This document shows, in pieces, positions 7,831 through 17,600 of a stretch of 64,000 nt of DNA. Position numbers and translations under genes: made by a program. Under the pieces are notes generated by a model. It did no database searches. It worked only from the letters and a program-made list of their open reading frames with translations, and was not told the DNA's origin. How positions within the stretch are numbered: position 1 is the stretch's first letter; every line of letters begins with the position of its first letter. This DNA comes from a virus. The DNA lies in the IMG/VR virus record IMGVR_UViG_3300031857_000091, positions 19,431 to 83,430 of that record; one strand, written 5' to 3'.

Positions 7831-8465
7831 TATTTAGTTTTGAGGGATTTGTTGATTGACTTTGATAAAAATAAGCCAGTGATTCCTAAAATAGATGAGA
7901 TAACAGTGGTAGGCTCTGGAACAGTTGTAGGCTCAAATTCTACAGGAGAGCTTGCTATCCCACTTAGAGAAAAGCTTTGATTATTTGGTATCCCTTGAGC
8001 AGAGATACTGACTTGCCCAGGTAATATATAAGTGCCGTTAGAAACAGGAACGCGCCACTGTCCATTAAATGTTGCCCCAGTAAACCGCTGAGCACCGGAC
8101 CTAAAGTTACTGCCATCTTCGCCAGGATTGTTTGGATAAAAAATAATTTTATTTGTAATTAAAGGGCTAGGAGCAGTAGGTTGCCCATTTCCAATAGTTC
8201 CTAGTGGAGAAAGATTAATAGGTTGAATATCAACAGGTCCATTAAGCCCTAAATTTGGTAACGGATTCCCATCAGTATCTATTCCCCCAGAGAAAAAGGT
8301 AGATGTTAGGATTGCTGAATTGTTGGCAAATTTTAATTGTGTATTGCTTAAGCTTGCATCTCCGGCAATAGTAATGCGACCAACCGTGGCAGCAGATGCC
8401 ATAGCAAAACTAAGATTAGCAACAGCCCCAGTCAGTAACGCAGTTAATTTAAGAATATTTTTCAT
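7830..8465 (-). CDS. Exported PEP-CTERM sorting-domain protein
   Basis: A 211-aa secreted protein. Residues 1-26 form a classic signal peptide (basic start, hydrophobic core, cleavage after ASA). The C-terminus carries VPEPTT at 182-187, then a hydrophobic helix SSILGITGLFL and a basic end, which is the PEP-CTERM sorting signal handled by host exosortase. The central domain is rich in Asn, Gly, Pro and Ser and has no catalytic motif I can name. Cyanobacteria have such proteins on their surface or in exopolysaccharide. In a phage this points to remodelling of the host envelope, perhaps exclusion of other phages; that role is inference. Confidence 0.8.
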   Translation of the reverse strand: MKNILKLTALLTGAVANLSFAMASAATVGRITIAGDASLSNTQLKFANNSAILTSTFFSGGIDTDGNPLPNLGLNGPVDIQPINLSPLGTIGNGQPTAPSPLITNKIIFYPNNPGEDGSNFRSGAQRFTGATFNGQWRVPVSNGTYILPGQVSISAQGIPNNQSFSLSGIASSPVEFEPTTVPEPTTVISSILGITGLFLSKSINKSLKTK

Positions 8466-8577
8466 TAGCTTTAATTTTAAAAATATATCTCATTTAAAAT
8501 TTAACATATTTTTTAATACGCTACCTTGATTAACTCTTTTTTTGTTTACAGAATAACGTACAATGGCAATAGAAACA

Positions 8578-8605
8578 CCCCTCGCGGTGCGCAAACACCC
8601 AGGGG
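8578..8605 (+). promoter_or_regulatory. Leader hairpin, class B, in front of the BRO-N gene
   Basis: Second copy of the hairpin at 5791: CCCC-T/A-GGGG outer stem, GGTG/CACC inner stem, loop CGCAAA. It ends 33 bases before the BRO-N start codon. Only one loop base differs from the first copy. Confidence 0.6.
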
Positions 8606-8638
8606 CAGTCAACCTACTTCACAGACAAGAGGTTAACA

Positions 8639-9772
8639 ATGAGTAATTTAGCACAATTTGCCTTTGGAAACAATCAAGTTCGAGTTGTTTTGATTGATGG
8701 TCAACCATGGTTTGTGGCAGCTGATTTGGCAAAAATTCTAGAATATGCCAACACAGGGAAAATGCTTCAAATTGTGGACAAAGAAGATTCCGTAGAAATT
8801 AACCCGCAAAAGTTGGATAATGCCAAAATGGTACTATCCTTTAATAGCAATACTTTCAGGGTTTCATTGATTAACGAATCTGGGTTATATTCCGTGATTT
8901 TTAATAGTACTAAGTCGGAAGCCAAAACTTTTAAACGGTGGGTAACTAGTGATGTCCTTCCCCAAATTAGAAAAACGGGAAAATATGAACCCCAGTCAAA
9001 ACTAAATATCTACGCCCGTCGAGTACAGATAGCTTCTAAATGGGAAATACCTAAAGGTTATTGGTGCGTTTTTCATGAAATATCCTTACTAGCCAATAAA
9101 GTAGGGGAGACCTATCAAGTCGGCGAGTTTGACACTCCACTACCTAAAGGTGAGTGGATTCTTTAGAGGAGATAACTAACAAATGCTAGTCATTGCTCGA
9201 AGCAACCACATTGTCATATCGTGCCTTAGCACTAATACAACAGCAGTTCACAAGGCGGTGTCAATTGCCTTTATCCTGTCAGCTATTGCTTTCAGGTTAC
9301 TTTTTGCTTACGTTTTTTCACTCGCTTACAGTCTTTCTTTATGGGGGCTGAGGCTGTAGTGCATAGCACCGAGTACCATTTCGGTTACTCATTTTTTCAA
9401 CAGGTGTCCCGCCACAGGGTGTTTCACCCTACCAGTAAGGTCTTAGTTGCGTACTTTTATTTTACACTAATTTCGACAAAATATAAAGCCGTCCTCAAGG
9501 ACGGGGTTTCTACCCATTTTTCTGATGACTTGATCGACGGCAGTGTAGGTCAATGTTGGAGCAAGTATCGTAAGGCTTTTGATTGGATTCAGCCCACTAT
9601 ATTGTTTCCCATCTTTTTTGGTGATTCTCGAGACGCTGCTCATGTGCAGGTTCATGGGTACAAGAATAGCGAGTTACCCCACTTCCGTGATTGGCTAGAA
9701 AATATCTACACACTAGAGCGATTGCCAAAATATCTAACTGGCAAATATGGGCAATTGATGAAGCGAGATTGA
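8639..9772 (+). pseudogene. BRO-N antirepressor gene split by an IS605-like element
   Basis: The first 165 codons (from 8639) carry a BRO-N domain: VVLIDGQPWFVAADLAKILEY near residues 16-36, then LINESGLYSVIFNS and EAKTFKRWVTSDVLPQIRKTG near 80-120. The frame meets TTGAC and the inserted element at 9134. After the element, from about 9521, the same family resumes with LIDGSVGQCWSKYRKAFDW and runs to a stop at 9772. That frame is continuous with an open frame through the right end. The two halves together would make an antirepressor of about 250 residues. As it stands, the N-terminal part ends at 9166 inside the element, leaving a 175-aa truncated product that could still bind DNA or interfere. 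Confidence 0.75.
9134..9520 (+). mobile_element. IS200/IS605-type element without transposase (copy 1)
   Basis: The element starts directly after TTGAC (9129-9133), a typical IS605-family target. Its left end has the imperfect hairpin CCACTACC/GGTGAGTGG (9137-9160). Its right end has the perfect hairpin CCGTCC/GGACGG (9489-9504). These subterminal hairpins, not inverted repeats, are the mark of the family. The interior of about 390 bp codes for neither TnpA nor TnpB. A near-identical copy lies inverted at 28400-28787 and a left-end fragment at 55787-55839. It must be mobilised in trans. Confidence 0.8.
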
Positions 9773-9813
9773 AAATAACATAAAATAGCAACAAAACCTC
9801 CCTCGCGGTGTTT

Positions 9814-10197
9814 TTAGCCATGTTTTTCAATATCTAGTATCCATTGCGGTGTGTGTGAGGTTTCTTTCGTAAAATACTTTTGACGGTCTAATTCGTCGAT
9901 TATGTATTTCAATAATTCTTCCATGATGTCATAAAATTCCTGATAATCCATATCCCAGTAAGGAAGTGATACAGACAAAGCATCTGGATTGTATGGAGGT
10001 ATAAACTTATCTCCATATAAGATTCTGTAAAAACCGTTTTTCAATCCATCCCCATCAATGACTTTGTAATCATTTTCAGTAAAAACAACGTATGCTCCAC
10101 ACTTATATTGATTTGATGTCTCGTAAATAGCTTCCTCGATAAAAGGTTTGTTGTCAAGAAAGCTTAAGATGGTATCAAGTAATTTATTTTTATCCAT
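9814..10197 (-). CDS. Hypothetical acidic protein
   Basis: A 127-aa soluble protein. I chose the ATG at 10197 because GAGGTAAAC precedes it; an upstream ATG at 10227 lacks such a site. It is rich in Asp, Tyr and Phe, with an amphipathic helix near residues 85-105 (EELLKYIIDELDRQ). This composition resembles immunity or small inhibitor proteins, but no family is recognised. It is transcribed toward the broken BRO gene. Confidence 0.5.
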   Translation of the reverse strand: MDKNKLLDTILSFLDNKPFIEEAIYETSNQYKCGAYVVFTENDYKVIDGDGLKNGFYRILYGDKFIPPYNPDALSVSLPYWDMDYQEFYDIMEELLKYIIDELDRQKYFTKETSHTPQWILDIEKHG

Positions 10198-10362
10198 GTT
10201 TACCTCATGAGTTGCAATACAAAACATGGTACAGCAAAAAGAATCTAGGTAAACAGATAGTGCTTTAGAGCAAATCTATTTTTGGAGATATAAATTACTA
10301 AAATCCATATATATCAAGGTTTAATGTGCTTCAGAGCAAATCCTGGGGATAGCTCCAAACAC

Positions 10363-10400
10363 AAAAAACACCTAGGAATAAATCTTCTTAGGCGTTTTTT
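10363..10400. terminator. Terminator after the head operon
   Basis: AAAAAACACCTAGGA pairs with TCTTAGGCGTTTTTT with wobble pairs. On the minus strand it lies 35 bp past the last gene of the capsid operon. Confidence 0.75.
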
Positions 10401-10434
10401 GTATCAATAATCATTGAACTAACACTGTATCAAG

Positions 10435-10644
10435 TTAAGCCAACTCTGCATCAAGCAAATTTTTAAATTCATCTGGGGCTATTGATTCCCAATCCTCAGC
10501 GATCGCTTTAAGATCCGCTTCGGTGATATTGGATAAACTATTATAGTTCGCTTCAGACAACGGTTCGCCCATGATCATAATCTTGGGAGTTAAGTCAGGG
10601 CTAGGAGGTGGGAGAGTTATCGCTTGATCCACTTGATTTTTCAT
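10435..10644 (-). CDS. Small acidic protein at the end of the head operon
   Basis: A 69-aa protein with a Pro-rich N-terminus and an acidic helical C-terminal half (ITEADLKAIAEDWES). It overlaps the preceding gene by 44 bases in another frame. Position at the 3' end of the capsid operon suggests a head-associated or chaperone role; the sequence itself gives none. Confidence 0.45.
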   Translation of the reverse strand: MKNQVDQAITLPPPSPDLTPKIMIMGEPLSEANYNSLSNITEADLKAIAEDWESIAPDEFKNLLDAELA

Positions 10645-10981
10645 CTACTTGAACCTCATTGGATAAATCGGCTTTTTTTCTACTTGTTTTTGTAGGATTT
10701 GTCGGAATAAACGTAGAAAGGTCAATGGGATCATCTTTCTTTAAAGTTTTTTCTAATGGGTCACTAGGCTGTGTCAAGAAAAGTGGTAAAGGTTCTGCTG
10801 TGGGGGTAATCGCCCCCCATTCTAGGTACTTTTGATAATCAGGGTGTTTCTTTAGCCGGGTAAACTCTTCATGAGTTAGATTATTTGTTCCCGGCTCTAG
10901 ATTCACCCCATCAAAAGTAGTTGCACCTTTACGAGGGTTGGGCTTTTCTTTTCCAGGATAATAGAAAAGAGTAGTAATCAT
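10601..10981 (-). CDS. Small head-operon protein
   Basis: A 126-aa protein starting at the base where the capsid gene ends. The N-terminal half is compact (YYPGKEKPNPRKGATTFDGV), followed by NLTHEEFTRLKKHPDYQKYLEWGAI near residues 34-58. The C-terminal half is a disordered Pro, Ser and Lys-rich tail. Similar small genes follow the major capsid gene in many phages and serve as head-tail or decoration proteins, but the family is not identified. Confidence 0.5.
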   Translation of the reverse strand: MITTLFYYPGKEKPNPRKGATTFDGVNLEPGTNNLTHEEFTRLKKHPDYQKYLEWGAITPTAEPLPLFLTQPSDPLEKTLKKDDPIDLSTFIPTNPTKTSRKKADLSNEVQVDEKSSGSSDNSPTS

Positions 10982-11928
10982 TAGTTATTGGTTATTGCTA
11001 TAGGAAAATCTGCATACCTGATAGTTCTAGGATAATCAGCTTGAACACTAGAAACGCTCTTATATCCGTAGACATTATATTTCATTCCTTCTTGTACTGG
11101 AGACATGACGTACAATGGGGCAAAATGTCTAACTACGTTTTTGGATTGTAGATTTAAAAAGACTAATCTGTCTTTTCCTGTTCCAGATGATTGGACTCCA
11201 TTAGCTTCAAGCTCTGCACTAGCTAACTCTGGCATAGGAACAACTATAGAAAGACTTGGTAAAGTTTTCTTTAGTGTATCCATGAGAGTATCCCCCACAT
11301 TATCGCTACGAAAAGTCGTATTTAGCAACTTAAATAAAGTAGGAGGGACGTATAATGCGTTGGGCATCTCTACAAAGTTAGTAGAAGTCCACACTGCATA
11401 ATATTCATTGGCAATAAAGTCAATGATGTTTTTTGAAGTTGCGTTCCCAGCGTATAGCTTGTAAGTAGAAGTGTTGCTTAATGTCACTTCTGGGTGATTG
11501 AGCAAGCCGTGCACTTGATGGGAGGGTAAACCGTAAGCGCATAACTGGTGGGATTTCACATCAATCATGCGACGCATTCCCATTAATCTCTCATCCTTGA
11601 AATTAGTCACTAATTGACCATTCTTAGAGGCAAATTCACTGGCTCTGAGTTCTGGGTCAGTATAAGAACAACCTCCAAAAATATGAACGATACGGTATAT
11701 ATCTTTGCCTACAGTGACTTCAGACATGGGAATATCTTGAGCTGAGCCAGTCATAATAGATGCTTGACCGTAATGCCGAACTGTTTCTACAGTGATTGTT
11801 TCTGCCCCTACTGAGATATCTCCAATTTGAGGGCAGTACAATCCGTTATCTAAATACAGTTCTGGAAGTCTTTCGCGAAGTACGATAGGGAGCTTTTGCT
11901 CTAAATAATTTGATAAAATTGCTGACAT
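10981..11928 (-). CDS. Major capsid protein (DUF2184-like)
   Basis: A 315-aa protein with features of the DUF2184 capsid family of HK97-like fold. An N-terminal arm precedes VTVGKDIYRIVHIFGGCSYT near residues 71-90. An alpha-helical spine follows, ASEFASKNGQLVTNFKDERL, and then a segment where each subunit has a glycine-rich turn and GLLNHPEVT near 141-149. The C-terminus is a beta-rich P-domain-like section. No cleavage site is obvious. The order DUF2213, coiled-coil, cement, capsid in this operon matches the usual head module of such phages. Confidence 0.75.
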   Translation of the reverse strand: MSAILSNYLEQKLPIVLRERLPELYLDNGLYCPQIGDISVGAETITVETVRHYGQASIMTGSAQDIPMSEVTVGKDIYRIVHIFGGCSYTDPELRASEFASKNGQLVTNFKDERLMGMRRMIDVKSHQLCAYGLPSHQVHGLLNHPEVTLSNTSTYKLYAGNATSKNIIDFIANEYYAVWTSTNFVEMPNALYVPPTLFKLLNTTFRSDNVGDTLMDTLKKTLPSLSIVVPMPELASAELEANGVQSSGTGKDRLVFLNLQSKNVVRHFAPLYVMSPVQEGMKYNVYGYKSVSSVQADYPRTIRYADFPIAITNN

Positions 11929-11942
11929 TTATTTAAGTAGTC

Positions 11943-12443
11943 CTATGGTAAGTTGATTTGAAGTTTTGCGATTCCAGCTCCGGTTGTCGAGCTAAGCCAT
12001 CTTGCTTGAGGAATAGCTACGGCTTTATCTACTGTTGAAACGGTGTCAGCAGTTTTAAGGAATTTGCCTACAATAGAAGCTGTTCCTGCTGCGACTCGGA
12101 AAAAGACTGGGTCTCCAGGCGCTACGGCTACTTCTGTCTCTACCCAGATATCGCCTTGAATTAATACATCCATCTCTCTTTTGTCCCCATAGCCATCCAC
12201 GCCGTCAGCAGTATTTGTGTCTTCATAGATGTAACTACGGACTGCAATACCGACAAGACTAGTTTTATTGGCTGCGGGTAATATTACGTCTTGATCTCCT
12301 GTTCCTTGTACTACTGCACGACCAAAAGCTAAAACGCCACCACTGGCATTAGTTTTGGAACGAATAGAACAAGAATCAATCCCAGATGCAATAGCCCCAG
12401 GAATTCCAGGAGTTTGAGACAAAGAATAGTTAGTAATAGGCAT
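11943..12443 (-). CDS. Capsid cement protein (Gp24/DUF2190-like)
   Basis: A 166-aa beta-rich protein with the layout of phage structural cement proteins: a Gly/Ala-rich start, ILPAANKTSLVGIAVR near residues 54-69, and MDVLIQGDIWVETEVAVAPG near 90-109, then VFFRVAAG. The family decorates and stabilises expanded capsids. It sits 14 bp upstream of the major capsid gene. Confidence 0.7.
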   Translation of the reverse strand: MPITNYSLSQTPGIPGAIASGIDSCSIRSKTNASGGVLAFGRAVVQGTGDQDVILPAANKTSLVGIAVRSYIYEDTNTADGVDGYGDKREMDVLIQGDIWVETEVAVAPGDPVFFRVAAGTASIVGKFLKTADTVSTVDKAVAIPQARWLSSTTGAGIAKLQINLP

Positions 12444-12446
12444 GAT

Positions 12447-13178
12447 TTAAGCTCTTATGATTGATTTGTGTGCATTTTCGATTAACTCAATGTATTCACG
12501 TTGAGCCGCTTTTAATGAGTCAGCGCGATCATTTGTGGCGACTGCGGTTGGCAGTACTACTTTTTCTCTGGCTGAATCGGATTGGGAATGTTTAACAGCA
12601 ATCTCAAACATTGCGTTAATAGCCTCGTCTGAGCGAGTACCTAAAGATTCAATGGAGTCCCCGTATCTTTTTGTAATTACTTCTTCTTTTAGTTGGCGAT
12701 TGCTCATTTTCTCTAGCACCTCTTCTTGAGCATCTAGTAGGGGGAATACTTGGCGCTCTAGCTTGCGTCTTTGAGAAACTCTTTCGTCGATTGAATCGGT
12801 AATGGCAGATGATTTAGCTTCAATCTCTTTAAGTAGTGCTTCTTCTTTGGCTTGCAGTTGTTCAACTTGCCCGCGTAACTCAGTCAATTCTTTTTGTGTC
12901 TCAGAATCAATGGAGTCTTGTACCGTCGTTTCTTTTTGTTCTAACTTTTCTATCTGATTGGTTAATTCATTAACTTTATTTGTTAATTCACAAACTTTAG
13001 TAGATACAAAAGAATCTGCTAAATATTTTTTTCCGTCTAAAGCAATGGTTTCTAGCCCGTCTAACTTTCCTTGCAGTTCTGTTATCTTGCTATCAGCTTT
13101 ATCAAAACTAATTTTAAGCAAAGCTAACTGAGATTCTGGAACGTCTAAAGCTACGCCATCACGTACAAAGTTCGCCAT
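12447..13178 (-). CDS. Coiled-coil scaffold-like head protein
   Basis: A 243-aa highly charged protein with a long predicted coiled coil from about residue 25 to 150 (heptad-rich in Leu, Glu, Gln, Lys). It resembles the C-terminal part of DUF2213 proteins: RRKLERQVFPLLDAQEEVLE near 137-156 and RYGDSIESLGTRSDE near 170-184. Scaffolding of the procapsid is the probable role. Its start overlaps the end of the DUF2213 gene by 28 bases in another frame, consistent with a family member split in two. Confidence 0.65.
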   Translation of the reverse strand: MANFVRDGVALDVPESQLALLKISFDKADSKITELQGKLDGLETIALDGKKYLADSFVSTKVCELTNKVNELTNQIEKLEQKETTVQDSIDSETQKELTELRGQVEQLQAKEEALLKEIEAKSSAITDSIDERVSQRRKLERQVFPLLDAQEEVLEKMSNRQLKEEVITKRYGDSIESLGTRSDEAINAMFEIAVKHSQSDSAREKVVLPTAVATNDRADSLKAAQREYIELIENAHKSIIRA

Positions 13179-13750
13179 AGTTTTTCTTCCTCTGATTTAA
13201 TTGACTGTATATTTTTTGTCCCAATATTGTAACTATCGAGATTTAATTTTAATTGCTCTCCACCTCTAGCTTTATCGACAATAGCGATATGATTGCCCAC
13301 ACGCTTTGTCTGAATAAATGTTTTAGGCTTGCTAGGGTGTGGAGTTAACTCTGCCCAGTACCCCATGCTTAGTTGATTAATACCTTCTTGAGTAACAGCT
13401 TTTATCGCTTTCGCGTCTCCCACTGTGAAGATTACTTCAACCAATCCTTTATTAAGGTTTGCGGTTACTCTGTCTCCCACAGACCCTATAGCATATTGAC
13501 TATAATTCTCTGGGATAACAAGCTCTTCAGGGTGATTCAATGTGACTGGCAAGCCAGCGATACTCTCTAAGTGCTCCGAGTCAAACAAAGTATCAGGAGG
13601 CACGTATTGATAATAGACCTCTCCATCATTGGTTACATATTCCATTTCTCCGGCGCGAGCTATCGCCCCCTTGACTCTTAGTAAACCTGATTTAGTAAAT
13701 GAAAATTCTGCTGTTCCTTTTGTGGCAAAATCCAGAAAGTATTGTAACAA
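13151..13750 (-). CDS. DUF2213-type prohead protein
   Basis: A 199-aa protein with the DUF2213 hallmarks: ARAGEMEYV near residues 31-39, LFDSEHLESIAGLPVTLNHPEE near 55-76, INQLSMGYWAEL near 123-134, and NHIAIVDKARGGEQ near 152-165. The last motif resembles the active region of prohead proteases. DUF2213 genes sit beside portal and capsid genes in many siphophages and are taken to act in head maturation. Here it is the first gene of the head operon. Confidence 0.75.
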   Translation of the reverse strand: MLQYFLDFATKGTAEFSFTKSGLLRVKGAIARAGEMEYVTNDGEVYYQYVPPDTLFDSEHLESIAGLPVTLNHPEELVIPENYSQYAIGSVGDRVTANLNKGLVEVIFTVGDAKAIKAVTQEGINQLSMGYWAELTPHPSKPKTFIQTKRVGNHIAIVDKARGGEQLKLNLDSYNIGTKNIQSIKSEEEKLWRTLYVMA

Positions 13751-13752
13751 AA

Positions 13753-14250
13753 TTACACCTCACATTTTTTTACAGAGTTTCCTACCAAGTTTTGAAGAAT
13801 ACACCGTACCCGAGAAAAAGGAATTTTTAATGTTCTGGCAATTTCTGCCATTGATACTCCTTCTGAATGAAGATAAACTACCTCAGCACTTATTCCTATC
13901 TGATTCTCTTTGCTCAACTTTGACCAATTAAACCCGCGTCTTTTGTTTCTACACGGAACATTCATTTTAGCCAAAATAACATAAAGAGTAGTGCTACTTA
14001 TATTATGCACTCTTAATATAGTATTTGTCGATAAACCAGCTAAATAATCTGTGACTATCGCATTAAATTCATCCTGTGACAAATTATTAATCGAGCATCT
14101 GATTTTTTTTAATTGAACATTAATTAATCCCACTTGGTACAATATACGATATACCCAGCTATAAGAGTAATTAAGTTCTTTAGCAGTCTCTTTGACACTA
14201 TTAGTTATTAGGTATGTGGCAATAACAGTCTTTTTTGTACTTTGCAACAT
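13753..14250 (-). CDS. Multi-HTH DNA-binding protein
   Basis: A 165-aa basic protein with three helix-turn-helix-like units. They are VKETAKELNYSYSWVYRILY near residues 18-37, a middle unit ending in STTLYVILAKMNV, and GVSMAEIARTLKIPFSRVRC near 130-149. This is the repeated HTH arrangement seen in phage transcription regulators and small terminase subunits. Being directly upstream of the head operon on the same strand, it could be a late activator or the small terminase; I favour regulator with low confidence. Confidence 0.55.
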   Translation of the reverse strand: MLQSTKKTVIATYLITNSVKETAKELNYSYSWVYRILYQVGLINVQLKKIRCSINNLSQDEFNAIVTDYLAGLSTNTILRVHNISSTTLYVILAKMNVPCRNKRRGFNWSKLSKENQIGISAEVVYLHSEGVSMAEIARTLKIPFSRVRCILQNLVGNSVKKCEV

Positions 14251-14295
14251 AGCTTTAAACCTTTTTACTCCTATTTACATTTTAACGATTTAAAT

Positions 14296-14670
14296 ATGAA
14301 CGGTATCCTCCAATCACATTTAGCTGCAACAATTAAATTATTTGAGATTTTAAAAACTTATATTGAATGTAAGAACTATGGCATTCATGGCTTTTTTATT
14401 ACAACTGCCAACAAAACGTTAAATGATTTGATGGCTGAGATTTTCTATCTTCAGTGTATCGAAAAATATTTAAACAATAGCCCCTATGAGTTAAGGAGAC
14501 AAATAAAAGAAGTGCCTGTTTCTCTACAATTTAGGACACTTTCTGAGGGTTTGGTTAAAGAAATTAGAAATGAAGCTTATAACCAGTATTTGACCTACGC
14601 ACAATTCCCTCAATCCTGCTGCGTCAAAAATGTAAAATATGTTTTGGAGACACTAGAGAAAGATGCTTAG
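14296..14670 (+). CDS. Hypothetical protein before the fibre gene
   Basis: A 124-aa mostly helical protein, start taken at the ATG at 14296; an ATG at 14242 would overlap the divergent HTH gene. It overlaps the fibre gene by eight bases, so the two are co-translated. No known motif. Small helical proteins encoded before a fibre may be chaperones; that is inference. Confidence 0.5.
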   Translation: MNGILQSHLAATIKLFEILKTYIECKNYGIHGFFITTANKTLNDLMAEIFYLQCIEKYLNNSPYELRRQIKEVPVSLQFRTLSEGLVKEIRNEAYNQYLTYAQFPQSCCVKNVKYVLETLEKDA

Positions 14671-17600
14671 TCAGTACGGTTCTTTTCGTCAACAATTAGC
14701 TGCTGCTGATTGGAATCTATCGGTAATGTCAGGTGGAGACTTAACATCTAATGACACAATAGAGTTTTTTGTGCAAGCTCATAACAGAGTAGGGCTAAAC
14801 AAGTTATCTACTGGCAAATCAATCACCACCGGGACAGGAAGCAAGATTAGATTAACCATTAATTCTTTAGCGATCGCTTCTGGGGAAGATACTTTTAAAT
14901 TTGTTATTTCGGCTCGTCGAGGTTTAGACACACCTAAGCAAATAGCAGAAATATATATCAGGGAGTCTAACCAGTACACATTCAAGCAATTGCCTATTAG
15001 TCTTGACTTTACTAAACCTGCTCACGTCTCAACGAATCTAACCCAAGCATTATCGACAGGGAATGACCGGATTAATGGGCAAATAAGAATAGTAGAAGGG
15101 GTATCTTATCGCTACGATAGTTTGGCAACTACCGGGGCATTCCAATCATCTCCAGGTTATTGGGTCATAGATAGTCGTGCTGGAATTGTAAATATTATCA
15201 ATACAAAAGGGCAATATGGAGCAGACCAAAGAACATCGACGGCTAATTTAGTAATTCCAGCCAAATTAAATACTGAGGGAGATATAAAAACAGAGCCTAT
15301 TGTTTTTTGGTGGAGTAATAACTTAGATTCAAATCTAGGCAACTTTTCTCCCGCCGGAATGGGCTTGAATTTAAAGATATATTTGAATGGTGCATTAACT
15401 AATAGCCAAAATATTCCTTATGCAAACTTATTTAGCAACTTAATTACAATCAGGTTTTTAGGTTACGTAAATTTGGCTACAGGGGTAATTAATGCTTCGT
15501 TGCCAGATGTTAATGTAGAAAAACAATGGACTCCTACAGCTAGTGGGATAACTTTACCTGCCAATCTCGACCCCGGCTATGCAGCTGCTTATGCTATATC
15601 TGTAGAATTTAGTGGCGACTTACTAGATACAATGATTGCTACAGCAGGAACAGTAGGAATCGAATTAACTAGAGAACCTACTCCTGGTGTTTACGAACCA
15701 TCCACCGGAGTATTAGGGGATAGCGTATTAGAAGGTCTTTATGTATTGCCAGAGCAAATGTTGCCAGGAGTTGCGACACTAGCTAATTATCGAGTAACTT
15801 ACCGGACTCCTAGCTTTTTTATTGGGTTAGAGCCTGATGCAGCTAACCAAAAAGTAGTAATAACTAATTCCCCTACAGGATTAGCAAGAGTTAGACAAGG
15901 GGACTTAGCCAATGGGCAATACTTAAGAGCAATAGTAGGGACATTACCAGGAACTCAAACAATTAGTTCTTTTTCAAGCATACAAGGAATATCTACCAAT
16001 AATTCTATAGAGTTAACTATTAATTACCCAGTCAATTCAACTAATGGGTTAGCCACGGTAAGAGGGGATTATCCTGATGTAGTAGCAGGGAATAATCAAG
16101 CAACATTTAACGTGCCGGAAATAATTATTTATCTGCATGATACAGCTAACAATATTTACTATAAGCTGCCATCTATTCCAGTCATTGCTGGAGCTTCTCA
16201 ACAAATAACTATTAGTAATTTAAATAATGCAACACAAATTAACTCCAATAATCTCCCATCCTCTAGTAGTAGCTTTGGTTTATTTGGTTATCTTAGTCCT
16301 ACTATCGCAGTTAGTGGTGTTCTGGGTAATTTTCCTTTTACTCTCTTTCGCTTAGCGATCGCTTATCATTATCCTGAAGATAATTTGGCTATTACTTCTG
16401 TTTCTCATGCAGCTAGCCAAGGGTGTTTACCGCAGGTTAGAAGCGCTTTAGTTGATTCCCTTGAAAATAATCTGTACTGGTTGACTCCCGCTGCTACTGT
16501 AGCCATAGCTAGACAAATTAGTGCAGATAAACTTATTGATGGTGCGGTTTTATTAGTAATAGGAACTGAAACACTTTATCGATATGATAGTTATTCTAGT
16601 GCTACTGATGATGGGGAATTGGTACTTAAACCTAATGCTCTTACTGGTGCAGGTAGATTTATTGCCCTTGCTAGTGGAGTAGGAAGCGGTGGGCTTGATG
16701 ATTTAGGGTGGAGTACATCAGCTAAGGGTGAGTTAATAAGTTGGACGGGGAGCGCAATAACTATAGTTCCTAGAGGGCAAAATGGGTATTACTTAAAAAG
16801 CGATAATTCCTCCCCTAGTGGACTTTCTTGGGCAGAAGTTACGGTAAGTCCAGGCGTACTGTTTCCTTTTGAAGAGATAGCAAACCAAGTAGCTTATAAT
16901 ACCCCCACAGGGGGAATTGACGTTAGACCAATGTGGAATGAAGACACAATGGATCTTTCTCCATCTCGGTATTGCTTGGCATATTCTAATGGAGGAACTT
17001 CTTTAGATTCTTATTTTGAGTTAATTCCTACACCATCTGGAACTACAAAAAAAGTTTTAATGTTTGACCCTGCAACAACTACGTATAGTTGGGTGAATTT
17101 TACTATTGCAGGTTTGCTAGATAGTTATGGAACTAGTACCGTCGTCCCACATAACAGTCAGTTATTTTATGATGCGTCAATCAGTAAATGGAGTCCTAGA
17201 ACAGAAAAAACTGAAATAAGATTACCTAATTTAGCAGACACTTTTATAGATTCTCCCGCCAATAATTATCCTTTGATTTGGGATAATACCATGAGAAAAT
17301 TTATAGTAGGAATGCCAGAATTGAGCGAAATTCAAGGGTTAAAATACACTTCTAGTACTATCCCTATTCCTGGTGACAGCTTATGGAATAACACAAAAGT
17401 CTTAGTTAGCGCCAGAAACCTAGGACAAAACCTTCGTAGCACGCAAGATTCAATTGCTGTTATTAATGCCACGATTTCTAGCTTATCTCCTTATATTACG
17501 GGAATATCTTCTTATCAATTCACTACAGCAAGTCTAAATACCAACAGACAATTTATCCAAATAGCAACTACTTTAAATACTATTATTGGGGGGAATGTTT

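Noticed and set aside
9341-9772. A 143-aa gene starting in the IS
   Set aside because: The first ~60 codons are the IS right half; only the part after about 9521 is real coding sequence, belonging to the broken BRO gene.
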